From an uncultured Porphyromonadaceae bacterium (GTDB lineage: Bacteria > Bacteroidota > Bacteroidia > Bacteroidales > Muribaculaceae): DNA of 49,074 bases. Below, in pieces: positions 1-9,166 of the stretch. The DNA is taken from contig CABUVO010000029.1 in assembly GCA_902495075.1 (NCBI GenBank), forward strand, positions 1 through 49,074, written 5' to 3'. How positions within the stretch are numbered: the first letter of the stretch is position 1; every line of letters starts with the position of its first letter. The translations under genes and the position numbers were made by a program. The notes under the pieces were generated by a model that saw nothing but the letters and a program-made list of their open reading frames with translations, was not told where the DNA came from and made no database searches.

Positions 1-640
1 CGAGAATCTCAATGTCGTGAGCCGGCATTGTCTCGGGGATATTCTGCCATCCTGCAAATGTGTGCCCCTCTTTTTCAGGCGCATCAGGAGCGACAACAGG
101 CTGTCCGAAAACGACTGTCTTTGTCTCGATCACTTCCTCACCAATCTTGAACACAGCGTTGTAAGAATTGATTGAGAAAGACCCTGTGACAGTAACGTCA
201 CGAGCCGGCATGGTCTCCGGCAGATCTTTCCAACCTGAGAAAGTGTATCCTTCCTTTTCGGGAGCTACCTCCGCAACGATCGGAGATCCAAACTTAATCT
301 CAACCACCTTGTATGTCTCTCCGTCCAAAAGGTAAGTTAGTTTGTAGGAGTTGACAGTGTAGCTTCCGAGAATCTCAATGTCGTGAGCCGGCATTGTCTC
401 GGGGATATTCTGCCATCCTGCAAACGTGTGTCCCTCTTTTTCAGGCGCATTAGGAGCGACAACAGGCTGTCCGAAAACGACTGTCTTTGTCTCGATCACG
501 TCCTCGCCGATCTTGAACACAGCGTTGTATGAATTGATGGAGAAAGACCCCGTGACGGTAACATCACGAGCCGGCATCGTCTCCGGCAGATCTTTCCAAC
601 CTGAGAAAGAGTAGCCTTCCTTTTCGGGAGCTGTTTCAGG
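1..640. repeat. 366-bp tandem repeat inside a coding region
   Basis: The sequence from position 1 recurs from 367 with a period of 366 bp (122 codons), near-identical over about 270 bp. Each period encodes one A and one B version of the 61-residue InlB-like unit. Differences between copies are scattered substitutions that keep the frame. The next period probably continues left of the window. Confidence 0.9.
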
Positions 641-1342
641 TGTGATCGATGTGCCAAAACTCACATCATATTCTTTATACAAGCTATTGTCAACATTGTA
701 TATAAGTTTGTAGGTGTTGGCATCAAACTCAGCTGTAAGAGTGATGTCATTCTCTATCACTATATTTCTCGGATTATCAGTATTGCCGTCAGACCATTGC
801 TTGAAATGATAACCCTCCGATGGCTTTGCAGTAATGGTTAACTCCGTGGCTTCTGCTATCATCCCACCCGTTTGATCAATTGAGCCTCCATTCCCGGCAT
901 TTAGATTCACAGCAAAATGCCGTATTATATCAACCATATAAGGATCCGAAGGATATCCCAACCGGGATTCTGCTTCGAATGGGAAGGACACACCGTAGAC
1001 CGGCAGGATCTCTCCTGTCTCTTTATTGCAATATTTGAAAGTCAGTGCCTCGTCAGATTCCTGATTACTTCGTGTTCTAAGATATAGGCATTCTTTACCA
1101 TTCTCTAATGATAATATTTCTGCTACTCCGCGACATTGGTCACCGGAGAAAACAGCAACATTATATTTTGAGTAATCCATCCGAGTGCCATAAAGTATCA
1201 CGTCCAGATAGAGACTCATGTCATACCTGTAATCGCCAGGATTGACCACCCATGGGGTCGTGGCATGTGCCACGACTCCATGAAGGACAATCATCAAGAT
1301 GGCAATTATCGAATATTTGAATTTGATAATCGAATTATTCAT
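1..1342 (-). CDS. Secreted InlB/Listeria-Bacteroides-repeat protein, 3' end beyond window
   Basis: About 447 codons are visible; the stop lies left of the window. The start ATG at 1342-1340 directly abuts the TAA of the upstream gene. Residues 1-27 form a signal peptide (MNNSIIKFKYSIIAILMIVL then VVAHA). Residues ~35-125 hold a domain with the motif VAVFSGDQCRG, resembling a region near the C-terminus of the neighbouring 2600-aa protein. A beta-grasp InlB-type unit follows (~130-190), then four ~61-residue Listeria-Bacteroides repeat units (TIGR02543 type, motif PEKEG-x-F-x-GW) in an alternating A-B-A-B order. Such repeats usually form rod-like stalks on surface proteins. A T9SS sorting domain would be expected past the edge. 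The exact ligand or role is unknown. Confidence 0.85.
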   Translation of the reverse strand, partial: MNNSIIKFKYSIIAILMIVLHGVVAHATTPWVVNPGDYRYDMSLYLDVILYGTRMDYSKYNVAVFSGDQCRGVAEILSLENGKECLYLRTRSNQESDEALTFKYCNKETGEILPVYGVSFPFEAESRLGYPSDPYMVDIIRHFAVNLNAGNGGSIDQTGGMIAEATELTITAKPSEGYHFKQWSDGNTDNPRNIVIENDITLTAEFDANTYKLIYNVDNSLYKEYDVSFGTSITPETAPEKEGYSFSGWKDLPETMPARDVTVTGSFSINSYNAVFKIGEDVIETKTVVFGQPVVAPNAPEKEGHTFAGWQNIPETMPAHDIEILGSYTVNSYKLTYLLDGETYKVVEIKFGSPIVAEVAPEKEGYTFSGWKDLPETMPARDVTVTGSFSINSYNAVFKIGEEVIETKTVVFGQPVVAPDAPEKEGHTFAGWQNIPETMPAHDIEIL

Positions 1343-4300
1343 TTATTTGGTTGAAATTTTGTGATATGTATATTCTCCATTACCTTTGACTATCACAACA
1401 TATATGCCGTTGGTCAACGATGATATCCGGATTCCTGATTCCGGCACATTTGTTTCGCGGATCAGCTTCCGACCATTGATATCATATATTTCTATAAGAT
1501 CAATATCCTCTGGTGATATGCCTTTTATTCTGAGCATGTCATTCTCAACGTAAACCTTGATATTTCCCTCGTATCTTACGTTGCTAATGCCGCTCTGTCC
1601 GTTGATGGCAATGGCATAAGGACTGAAAACGTTGCCAACTACGTTCTCGCAGAATTGCAATGACGCGTTGTTCGGGAAATTAATCTCACCATTGGCATCG
1701 GTAACTCTGAACGTAATGTTATCGTTGAGATTACCATATACATTCATCATCACAAGACCATTGACAACACGACCAATGCCACGGCATTCCGTGCCACAGA
1801 AAGCCGCGATTTGATAGTCTTCGTTATCAAGTTGTGTGCCATCAGTGCCGTTGAGGGTGGCAATCACAGGCATTATTACTCCATACTTGTGAATGTCAAG
1901 TGCTAACGGTGAATGGCTGGAGATTCCGGACGCATATCTTGCGGAAGCAGTAGACACCACAGAAGTATTGTAAACGATATTTTTTGCAGACAGACTTTGG
2001 TACATGTAACCCATGCCGGGTGACATTGTTTCAAGTGTACCAACCCAGTTCTCTCCATCGAATTGTGCGAAACCATTCTGACCAACCACAACATCAAGTG
2101 TTTCAGCCTCAGTGGTGGCGAATGCCTCATCAACCGACATTGTCTGGGCAACTGGATATCCGAGCCAGTTCCAGCCTGAATTGATTGCTATCGGCGTTGC
2201 CGGATTCCTTGCTATATCGCTCAATCGTTTACGAGCAGTGGCATTGGCGGTTTCAATCTTATAGCTCTCGGAAGCATCCAGTTCTGTAAGATTTCCAACT
2301 ATGCCCATTTGAGGGTCACGTATCACCTCTTGCGACTGACTGAGGATCCTCGAAACGCCCTGATCAGAAGTAAGCTCTGTTGGAGTTATGGGTGTATCGA
2401 AGTTATGCGATATCCATGTCCAGCCTTCAGACATCTGGAAATCCATATCTGAATGTTTAAGAGTGTAGTTGAACTCTACGGTTTCAGAGATATCCTCATC
2501 ACCGTTTCCGACACTTGTCATTGCGAGAATCTTGGTATCCTCATTGATGATGATAGGTACAGTATATTTACGACGCGTACCGTTTTCATCACACGGACAA
2601 GAACCATCAGTGGTGAAATAGATGGTTGCATTCTTAGAATCAGAGGTCAGTTCAATTTTTGTTCCGCGATAGACTGCGGTGCCGCTTGCACGTGAAGATT
2701 TCGGTGCCTCAGCCGTGAGGATTTCTGTTACCACATCCACTGTGCATTCTCCGGTTGCGGTCACGTCATCGATTGTAAAGGAGAGTTGAGTCGTGCCCGG
2801 TAAATCTCCTTTAACTTTTAATATAGCTTTCCCTTCTTCATCAATGGTTGCCTCAGTAACATCAATTGAAGCAATCAAATCTGAAGAATTGGCGATATGG
2901 AGGGTGCGACCGGCTGCGGCTTCAAATGGCAAAGCGTATACAGTCACTTCCTTTTCTCCACCATAAAGCACTTTCACATCTTCTGCTGTTATAACCTGTA
3001 CCTCTTTTTCGACATCCAGTACCTGACTGAATGTTTCGGTCATCGGTATCCCGGCGTAGGAAAGGACATTCCGGCTGACTGTGACGCGGATCTCACCGGT
3101 TGTAGCGCTAAGCGGTTGTTCCGGTATAAATCTTACTCGCGATGCATAGCGAGTTGCATTTGCATCATCCTCGCTCGCAAATTCATCAGCAAGTTCTGAG
3201 TCGAGAAGGCGTATCTCACCATTTAGTTTCTCACCGTTAGCTGTGACGTAGATATTGGAAGTAGTCAGTGTTGAAGGATCCATGAATTTGTCAAACTGAA
3301 CTTCAATGCCCTCTTCATAAGCACGTGCTTCTGTTACCTCAGGTTGCTTGTTCTGTACGATACCGATGTTGACTTCAAGCTGCGGAGGAGGAACCGGTAA
3401 CCATTCGCTAAAAGCGGTCTGATAGCCGTCTTTCTCATACTTGACTTGCCATAAACCTGCAGGTACGTCCCAACGGTAACGGCCTTCCTCATTAGTTAGT
3501 TGTGGATTAAGTTGTCCATACTTCTCTGCATCCCAAAGTACGACCTGCTTATGCGGATCGTCATAGATATCATAATATGTATCTTCGTAATAACAAGATG
3601 CTTGAACACCCGCTACTCGATTAGAAGGAACTGCTTCATAAACAAAGCCCGAAGGGTCGATATGTGGCGTAGAATTTGGATAACCAGATTTGTATGCACC
3701 ACCATCCGAATTGTTCCCATTTCCTTCATTTTCAGGATTATTATCGTTATTATCATCAGGGCAAGGAGGCTGTCCAGATTGTCCGCAATCTTTATGGCAT
3801 TTCAAAGAAGCCCTCTCTTTAATGCGTAGATTCATATTATTAACGGATCCATTGTGTGCATCGTTATATATATCTTCCGCAATATCCAAAAGCGCACCGG
3901 CAATTATTCCAGCTAAAGTCTTAAGGACCCATTTAACAGGTCCCTTTTGAACCTTCATGGCAATAGAAATGCCAGAAGATATTCCACTAAGTGTTACCGA
4001 ACCGATGTATCCTCCCAGAGCTTCGTTTCGATTATCCTGACTGATGGTTACTAATGAGTTTGCATTATCTGGGTCATCCGGGCAAGGTGTCAGGGTATTT
4101 ATAAATGAATTCCAACCTATATAATCATTAATGCCGGTACTGGCATACCAGATTAGACGATTCAAACCATTTACTATTTCCCAGTAGTCCATAGCTTCAT
4201 TTAACAATGCATTAAGACCAAACAACTTAGTTCTTATACTGCTTACCTGTCGACGCATCATTGAATAATTCTTTTTCATTCGTTCTGCGTCTTTAAGGAG

Positions 4301-7300
4301 TTGATTGCGCTCTGCAACTAACTTGGACTTATATTCATTCATCTCATCGATAAACGCACCGCCTCTGTAATTACGTTCACAATTAGCAAGCTGCTTTTCA
4401 ATATCTGCTATTTTTTGCCCTTTAGAAGCGCTCTCTGCCAAAAGCATGTCGGCATTAGCATCATTTTGTTTGAGAAGGTCCTCATATTTTTTTATGTCTT
4501 TTCTGAATGATTCAGTTAAATCGTTAATCCAACTGGAAACATTCCTGGCACTTGTACTAAGCTTATCTTGCGCTTCTTTCAATATAGATAGTCCAACATT
4601 TGGTGCTTTAAGAGGGCTCTTCGCTCTATATGTAGAATTAACATCTAAGGCAGCAATGACATAGGCTTTGTTATTGGATTTATCGATAATTGTCCAATTC
4701 AAGTCATCTGTATAGCAGATAATAGACGAACCATCTGATAAGTTTAGACAATGTTTCTCTTGATACGAAAGAGTATTTTCGTCAACGGTAGCGATGTCAA
4801 TCTCTTTATAACAGAACTTTATACCATCGTTATCGAAAATAAACTCTTCATCGTCTATAGAGTTAATTGACTCTTGCTCGTCACAGGCAGAATCTTCAAG
4901 TGCCTGATTTACTGCAGATATTAATAAATCTAATTCCGTAAAATCATATTTTTCACTATTAAGAAGTGATTGTCCTGATTCGATAAAACTTATAACATTT
5001 TCATCAGTTATTTCGATATTGTCGGGAGCAACTGAAGTTTCATCCAATTGCGAATTGAGTAAATTAAGAACAGAAGCAATGTGGCTATGAGAAGATTCAA
5101 AAGATGATGATTCAATTATAGATAATACTTCTGTTAGACGGGCAGTCTGATTGTCAATATCTAAAATTGAGGTGTTCTCATTATTTATATAGTCCTTAAT
5201 TTCCTTATTTATTTTCCTAAGTTCATTTTTCCGATCAATTTCTTCTAATATATTATCCGAATATTTTCTTGCATCTATGATTGATTGTTTACAATAATCA
5301 AAATCGATGCTAACATTTACCGGACCAAGACCTGCTGGATTATATTTTGTTGATGCTACCCACAATCCTTTTTCTTCGTTATAGTGAGCAGGCAGAGGGT
5401 CTTGAACTCCGTCTGTACGTTCTGCCCATACAATGACGTTTGATATTTTTTCAGGGTCGTTATCAGTAAAGGATACTGTAAATGTGTACACCTGAGGATT
5501 GGTACATTGGAAGAACAACTCTTTATCTTCTGGGTTCTGGAAGTCCCACTCAATCGTTTGTCCATCAACTAAAAGTGTCACTTTTGAAACACCAATTGCA
5601 TTTTTATCGTAGGTGAATTGACGGGTTTCTGTAAGTAGATGCGCATTTTGACTTGTTATAATATCCGCATAAATATTATATGTTGAAAGATTATATGGAT
5701 TGTCAATCGAACAAGCTACATTCCAAAATCCGTACGAATTAACTCTGCCGGAGCCCACCAATTGATTGTTTGCATAAACGTTTACAGCCGAATTGGCGGG
5801 ACCTGACCCCGAGACTTTAAAATCATCGTTTGCAGACACAGATGGAAGAGTTATGCTCAAATCGTTGATTTTAGTAGCAGTAGAACCTATAGGTTGTGTT
5901 ATAGTTTTTCCGTTGTAATCAAAGATGATTGAGGCAGTGGAGTTTAATAAACCTCCCGACGTTGGTATAATGCAGAAACGAGTTTGAGACTGGTAATTGT
6001 TGCCGAGCTGTACTGTCAGGCGGTGATTGTCGAGAGTATAAGGCAACAGATTCGGACCTTGAATAACAGACTGCTCAACAAAATCGCAGGCTTCAGGAAG
6101 GTCGACTACGAGGGCTACATTGGAGATGTCATTCTTATAGACACCTTTGAAGTCAACAGCGGCACGGAGGGTCAGATAATTTCCTGTAGTGACGCTGCTC
6201 TTGTTGGATGAGAAGCTCGTGTTGGAATTAGTATAATAGAACAAGCTTTCATCAAATGCCGGAACCTCAGGAATCGTGACTTCAGTGAGTCTGCCGGTTT
6301 CTACAGAAACCACGTTCTTCACATAATCCGTTCCTTCCTTTAATCCTATTTCATCGAAGTTTGAGAGACGTAGAATTGAATTCATCAGGTCTGACTGACC
6401 CATGGAAATCAAAGTGTAGTTCCCATCCTCTAATTGTGTGAATGTTGTTGTCGCTTCGGAATATGTGGTTTTCTTAAGTAATTCCCCTTTAGAATCATAG
6501 AGCATGGCAACGACTGCAGGATTATCGGTCATTTCAAACGAGGCTGTAATGCCACCCTTCCCGATTATCTCGAATGTCACATCTCCTCGTTGATCTTCAC
6601 CTATAGTAACAGTTTTTACAATAGGATTGAACGCTCCGGTTTTAGATGTAGCCGTAAGTTTTAGCTCGTCGCCAGTGTGAATGTTCTCATCAAGTACCGC
6701 AAGAACAGGATACTGGAGTGAAAGCTGATCATGTGCGCGGTTTTGTGTGGTGTTGAATACACTGATGGTTACATTTTGATAGTCAGAATAATAAGATTCA
6801 GCGTCTTCTGTTCCGGCAGCCTGATATGTGAAATTGTATGATATGCGAGCTCCAACAATTGATTTGAGAGTAGTCTGACCGACATCGAGGGTATTGATGT
6901 TTGATTCAAATCCCCCGATTGTGTCGTTCACATTGACGCACTCAGTCGCCGCGTAGGTTAGACGAGTTTCAGGGGCATCAAGAACTGATAGCCTCCATCC
7001 TCCTTTACGGTCTGTTTTGGTTGTGTAGGTCTTGGAATGCTTGTTGTTGAGCGTTTGGTTCACAGAAACAGATGCTCCTGAAAGTGGTGCACCGTCTCCA
7101 TCGACAATCGTTCCGCTTAGTTCAATAGACCGGAAAGGCACAAGATTAATCACGCATGTGTTATTATGAGAGGTAACAGTAAATTCTACATCCTCCGGAT
7201 TCAAATAAACTACACCGAGTTGATTGTCAAGAGCGATGTGGCATATAAGTTGCTGACCATCCGGAATCTCACCAAGTGAAATCGCTTTGCGAAGATATGT

Positions 7301-9145
7301 CGCGGTGCCGTCAGCAAGCGGCTTATACCATTCTACTGAAACATTGGAAGTGACATCAGAGCCATTAGTGTCTAAAACTTTCGCAAAAACAGTGTGTAAT
7401 GATTTTAGATTGTCGAAACTGACTTCAATATCTTGATCAGGAATTACAACATTTTCAATACTTCCGATTTCAAGACCGGCTTGAGAGAACATATAAATAT
7501 TATATTGCTCATCTTTCTGAAGGCCATTGAACGTGTAGAGCATGCGATCCGAAATCACGTATTTCTGGCGTACTCCGGAGTTTATGTTTACAATCTCAAT
7601 GGAATTATGTTTATATCTTCCATCAGATGCATCTTCCGGCAGGTTTACTTGAAGCATGTGAGCGTCATTTGTGATTGGCAGAATTGTGAAATCTTTCCAG
7701 TAATCAGCATTCGTATACAGTTCGATTGCCGAAGCCGGAACATATATTGTACAATTTGCCTTATTTGTGAAATTTGAGAAAGTAGACGAATTACATGTAG
7801 GGGGTTCCTGAGCATAGATAGTCAGAGATGCAAGGTTTGAACAGTTACGGAATGCATAGTTGCCCATATTTGTTACAGTGCTTGGCAGCACTATACTCGA
7901 TGCATCTATGGATTCAAAAGTATAAGACGGGAGCGTCAATATTCCTCCCGTGCGTGAAAGGTCAATAGACCTGGCATTAGAGAAATAGTTTAGATTCCCC
8001 AAATCATTTGAATTCATCTTTCCCTTTACGATCAAGCTGCTGATGTTGGAGAAATTGTCATATCCAACAAGATCGCTTAAAGCATTGTAGAGGTATCCGG
8101 GAGTGAAGTCGTCAATTATTACTTGTCCCGTCATGGAATTGTAATAATTGGCATCAGGATTAGATGGCGAAGATGGTTCATATATGAAACTTGCTGCAAT
8201 GTCCAGAGCTTTTTCTCCCATTTTTAAAGTTAGTGGAGAGGTGGTTTGTTCCTGCGCTTCTCCGTTAATTGTCCATCCTGTGAGTTTCCAACCTTTGTTG
8301 GGATATGCATACACTTCGCGAGTAGAATTCTCTTCCATGTCGAATGCACCTGATGGCCTGAGAGATGCTGCTCCCGATGGCATGCTTCTGACAACCACAG
8401 GATGTTTTACTTTCTGCTCCTCAGGACTTGGATTCCCCGGACTTGCTGGATTGTATTCATAGTTTGCAACAATAGTAACGTCATATCCCGGCATTACATA
8501 GCTGAATTCAGGGCTATTGGTAACTTCTTCCCCTTCAATAGTCCAGTTTTTGAAAGAGAATCCATTGTCGTTTCTTGCATAGACCCAGGTTTGTTCTCCG
8601 GATTTAAGCTCATATGAATTTGCAGAAGCATATCCGGCTCCGGTAGGATTGACTACGACTGTCAGTTTATATTTTTTATCTTGTACCTCTACGGTTTCGC
8701 TTCCGGGATTTCCGGGAGAATCAGGATTGTAATCTTCCCCAATTCCATGACGGGTGCAGGTGTATGTCGCTTTCGCTACGCTACTGACGTTCCCATTGCT
8801 GTCTGCTGCGATAGCCATTATGGTTGTCGTTGCAGAAATAACGATGGCTCCGTTATATCTGTCATCCTCGCTGACTGACGGCTCCTTCCCATTGGTGGTG
8901 AAATATATGTCTAATCCATCATCTGCAAGAATAGTTACGGATATTGGTTTGTTGAATGAGCCACCTGCGGGCATAAAGACCGGCGGAGCAATACTTATGT
9001 TATCTGAAGACAAGGTTTCTGCTGACTCGTTTAGTGAAGACGATGCAGTTGCCGCGAACAGACACAGCCCCGTCAGAAGCAGTGTCAGTATGCGGAACAG
9101 GAACCTTGACATCGGTATTTGTTTCGATGAATGGTTTATATTCAT
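1343..9145 (-). CDS. Giant multidomain secreted surface protein (2600 aa) with T9SS sorting domain
   Basis: Signal peptide at ~1-36 (hydrophobic FRILTLLLTGLCLFAA). Domains in order: chitobiase C-terminal-like (~50-130, FTTNGKEPS); two InlB-type beta-grasp units (~155-325); a BspA-like leucine-rich stretch (~345-495); a carboxypeptidase-regulatory/CnaB-like fold (~700-770, GTIVDGDGAPLSGASV); beta-sandwich regions; coiled coils (~1440-1500 and ~1690-1800); a hydrophobic glycine-rich helix near 1890; a carboxypeptidase-regulatory-like block with VPAGLWQVKYEKDGY (~2060); a bacterial Ig-like domain; a second chitobiase-like domain (FTTDGSCP, ~2260); an ECRG-type domain (~2455-2520); and a T9SS type A sorting domain (IEIYDINGRK ... 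NGIYVVIVKG). It is therefore probably exported by the Por system and anchored or released at the cell surface. It lies 21 bp after the 1096-aa gene in one operon. Adhesion or glycan binding is inferred only. Confidence 0.88.
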   Translation of the reverse strand: MNINHSSKQIPMSRFLFRILTLLLTGLCLFAATASSSLNESAETLSSDNISIAPPVFMPAGGSFNKPISVTILADDGLDIYFTTNGKEPSVSEDDRYNGAIVISATTTIMAIAADSNGNVSSVAKATYTCTRHGIGEDYNPDSPGNPGSETVEVQDKKYKLTVVVNPTGAGYASANSYELKSGEQTWVYARNDNGFSFKNWTIEGEEVTNSPEFSYVMPGYDVTIVANYEYNPASPGNPSPEEQKVKHPVVVRSMPSGAASLRPSGAFDMEENSTREVYAYPNKGWKLTGWTINGEAQEQTTSPLTLKMGEKALDIAASFIYEPSSPSNPDANYYNSMTGQVIIDDFTPGYLYNALSDLVGYDNFSNISSLIVKGKMNSNDLGNLNYFSNARSIDLSRTGGILTLPSYTFESIDASSIVLPSTVTNMGNYAFRNCSNLASLTIYAQEPPTCNSSTFSNFTNKANCTIYVPASAIELYTNADYWKDFTILPITNDAHMLQVNLPEDASDGRYKHNSIEIVNINSGVRQKYVISDRMLYTFNGLQKDEQYNIYMFSQAGLEIGSIENVVIPDQDIEVSFDNLKSLHTVFAKVLDTNGSDVTSNVSVEWYKPLADGTATYLRKAISLGEIPDGQQLICHIALDNQLGVVYLNPEDVEFTVTSHNNTCVINLVPFRSIELSGTIVDGDGAPLSGASVSVNQTLNNKHSKTYTTKTDRKGGWRLSVLDAPETRLTYAATECVNVNDTIGGFESNINTLDVGQTTLKSIVGARISYNFTYQAAGTEDAESYYSDYQNVTISVFNTTQNRAHDQLSLQYPVLAVLDENIHTGDELKLTATSKTGAFNPIVKTVTIGEDQRGDVTFEIIGKGGITASFEMTDNPAVVAMLYDSKGELLKKTTYSEATTTFTQLEDGNYTLISMGQSDLMNSILRLSNFDEIGLKEGTDYVKNVVSVETGRLTEVTIPEVPAFDESLFYYTNSNTSFSSNKSSVTTGNYLTLRAAVDFKGVYKNDISNVALVVDLPEACDFVEQSVIQGPNLLPYTLDNHRLTVQLGNNYQSQTRFCIIPTSGGLLNSTASIIFDYNGKTITQPIGSTATKINDLSITLPSVSANDDFKVSGSGPANSAVNVYANNQLVGSGRVNSYGFWNVACSIDNPYNLSTYNIYADIITSQNAHLLTETRQFTYDKNAIGVSKVTLLVDGQTIEWDFQNPEDKELFFQCTNPQVYTFTVSFTDNDPEKISNVIVWAERTDGVQDPLPAHYNEEKGLWVASTKYNPAGLGPVNVSIDFDYCKQSIIDARKYSDNILEEIDRKNELRKINKEIKDYINNENTSILDIDNQTARLTEVLSIIESSSFESSHSHIASVLNLLNSQLDETSVAPDNIEITDENVISFIESGQSLLNSEKYDFTELDLLISAVNQALEDSACDEQESINSIDDEEFIFDNDGIKFCYKEIDIATVDENTLSYQEKHCLNLSDGSSIICYTDDLNWTIIDKSNNKAYVIAALDVNSTYRAKSPLKAPNVGLSILKEAQDKLSTSARNVSSWINDLTESFRKDIKKYEDLLKQNDANADMLLAESASKGQKIADIEKQLANCERNYRGGAFIDEMNEYKSKLVAERNQLLKDAERMKKNYSMMRRQVSSIRTKLFGLNALLNEAMDYWEIVNGLNRLIWYASTGINDYIGWNSFINTLTPCPDDPDNANSLVTISQDNRNEALGGYIGSVTLSGISSGISIAMKVQKGPVKWVLKTLAGIIAGALLDIAEDIYNDAHNGSVNNMNLRIKERASLKCHKDCGQSGQPPCPDDNNDNNPENEGNGNNSDGGAYKSGYPNSTPHIDPSGFVYEAVPSNRVAGVQASCYYEDTYYDIYDDPHKQVVLWDAEKYGQLNPQLTNEEGRYRWDVPAGLWQVKYEKDGYQTAFSEWLPVPPPQLEVNIGIVQNKQPEVTEARAYEEGIEVQFDKFMDPSTLTTSNIYVTANGEKLNGEIRLLDSELADEFASEDDANATRYASRVRFIPEQPLSATTGEIRVTVSRNVLSYAGIPMTETFSQVLDVEKEVQVITAEDVKVLYGGEKEVTVYALPFEAAAGRTLHIANSSDLIASIDVTEATIDEEGKAILKVKGDLPGTTQLSFTIDDVTATGECTVDVVTEILTAEAPKSSRASGTAVYRGTKIELTSDSKNATIYFTTDGSCPCDENGTRRKYTVPIIINEDTKILAMTSVGNGDEDISETVEFNYTLKHSDMDFQMSEGWTWISHNFDTPITPTELTSDQGVSRILSQSQEVIRDPQMGIVGNLTELDASESYKIETANATARKRLSDIARNPATPIAINSGWNWLGYPVAQTMSVDEAFATTEAETLDVVVGQNGFAQFDGENWVGTLETMSPGMGYMYQSLSAKNIVYNTSVVSTASARYASGISSHSPLALDIHKYGVIMPVIATLNGTDGTQLDNEDYQIAAFCGTECRGIGRVVNGLVMMNVYGNLNDNITFRVTDANGEINFPNNASLQFCENVVGNVFSPYAIAINGQSGISNVRYEGNIKVYVENDMLRIKGISPEDIDLIEIYDINGRKLIRETNVPESGIRISSLTNGIYVVIVKGNGEYTYHKISTK

Positions 9146-9166
9146 TGTGAAAAATTCTTTTAAGAC

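Noticed and set aside
1..640. 366-bp repeats as an assembly artefact
   Set aside because: Copies differ by scattered substitutions and keep the reading frame and the A-B protein pattern, as real repeats do.
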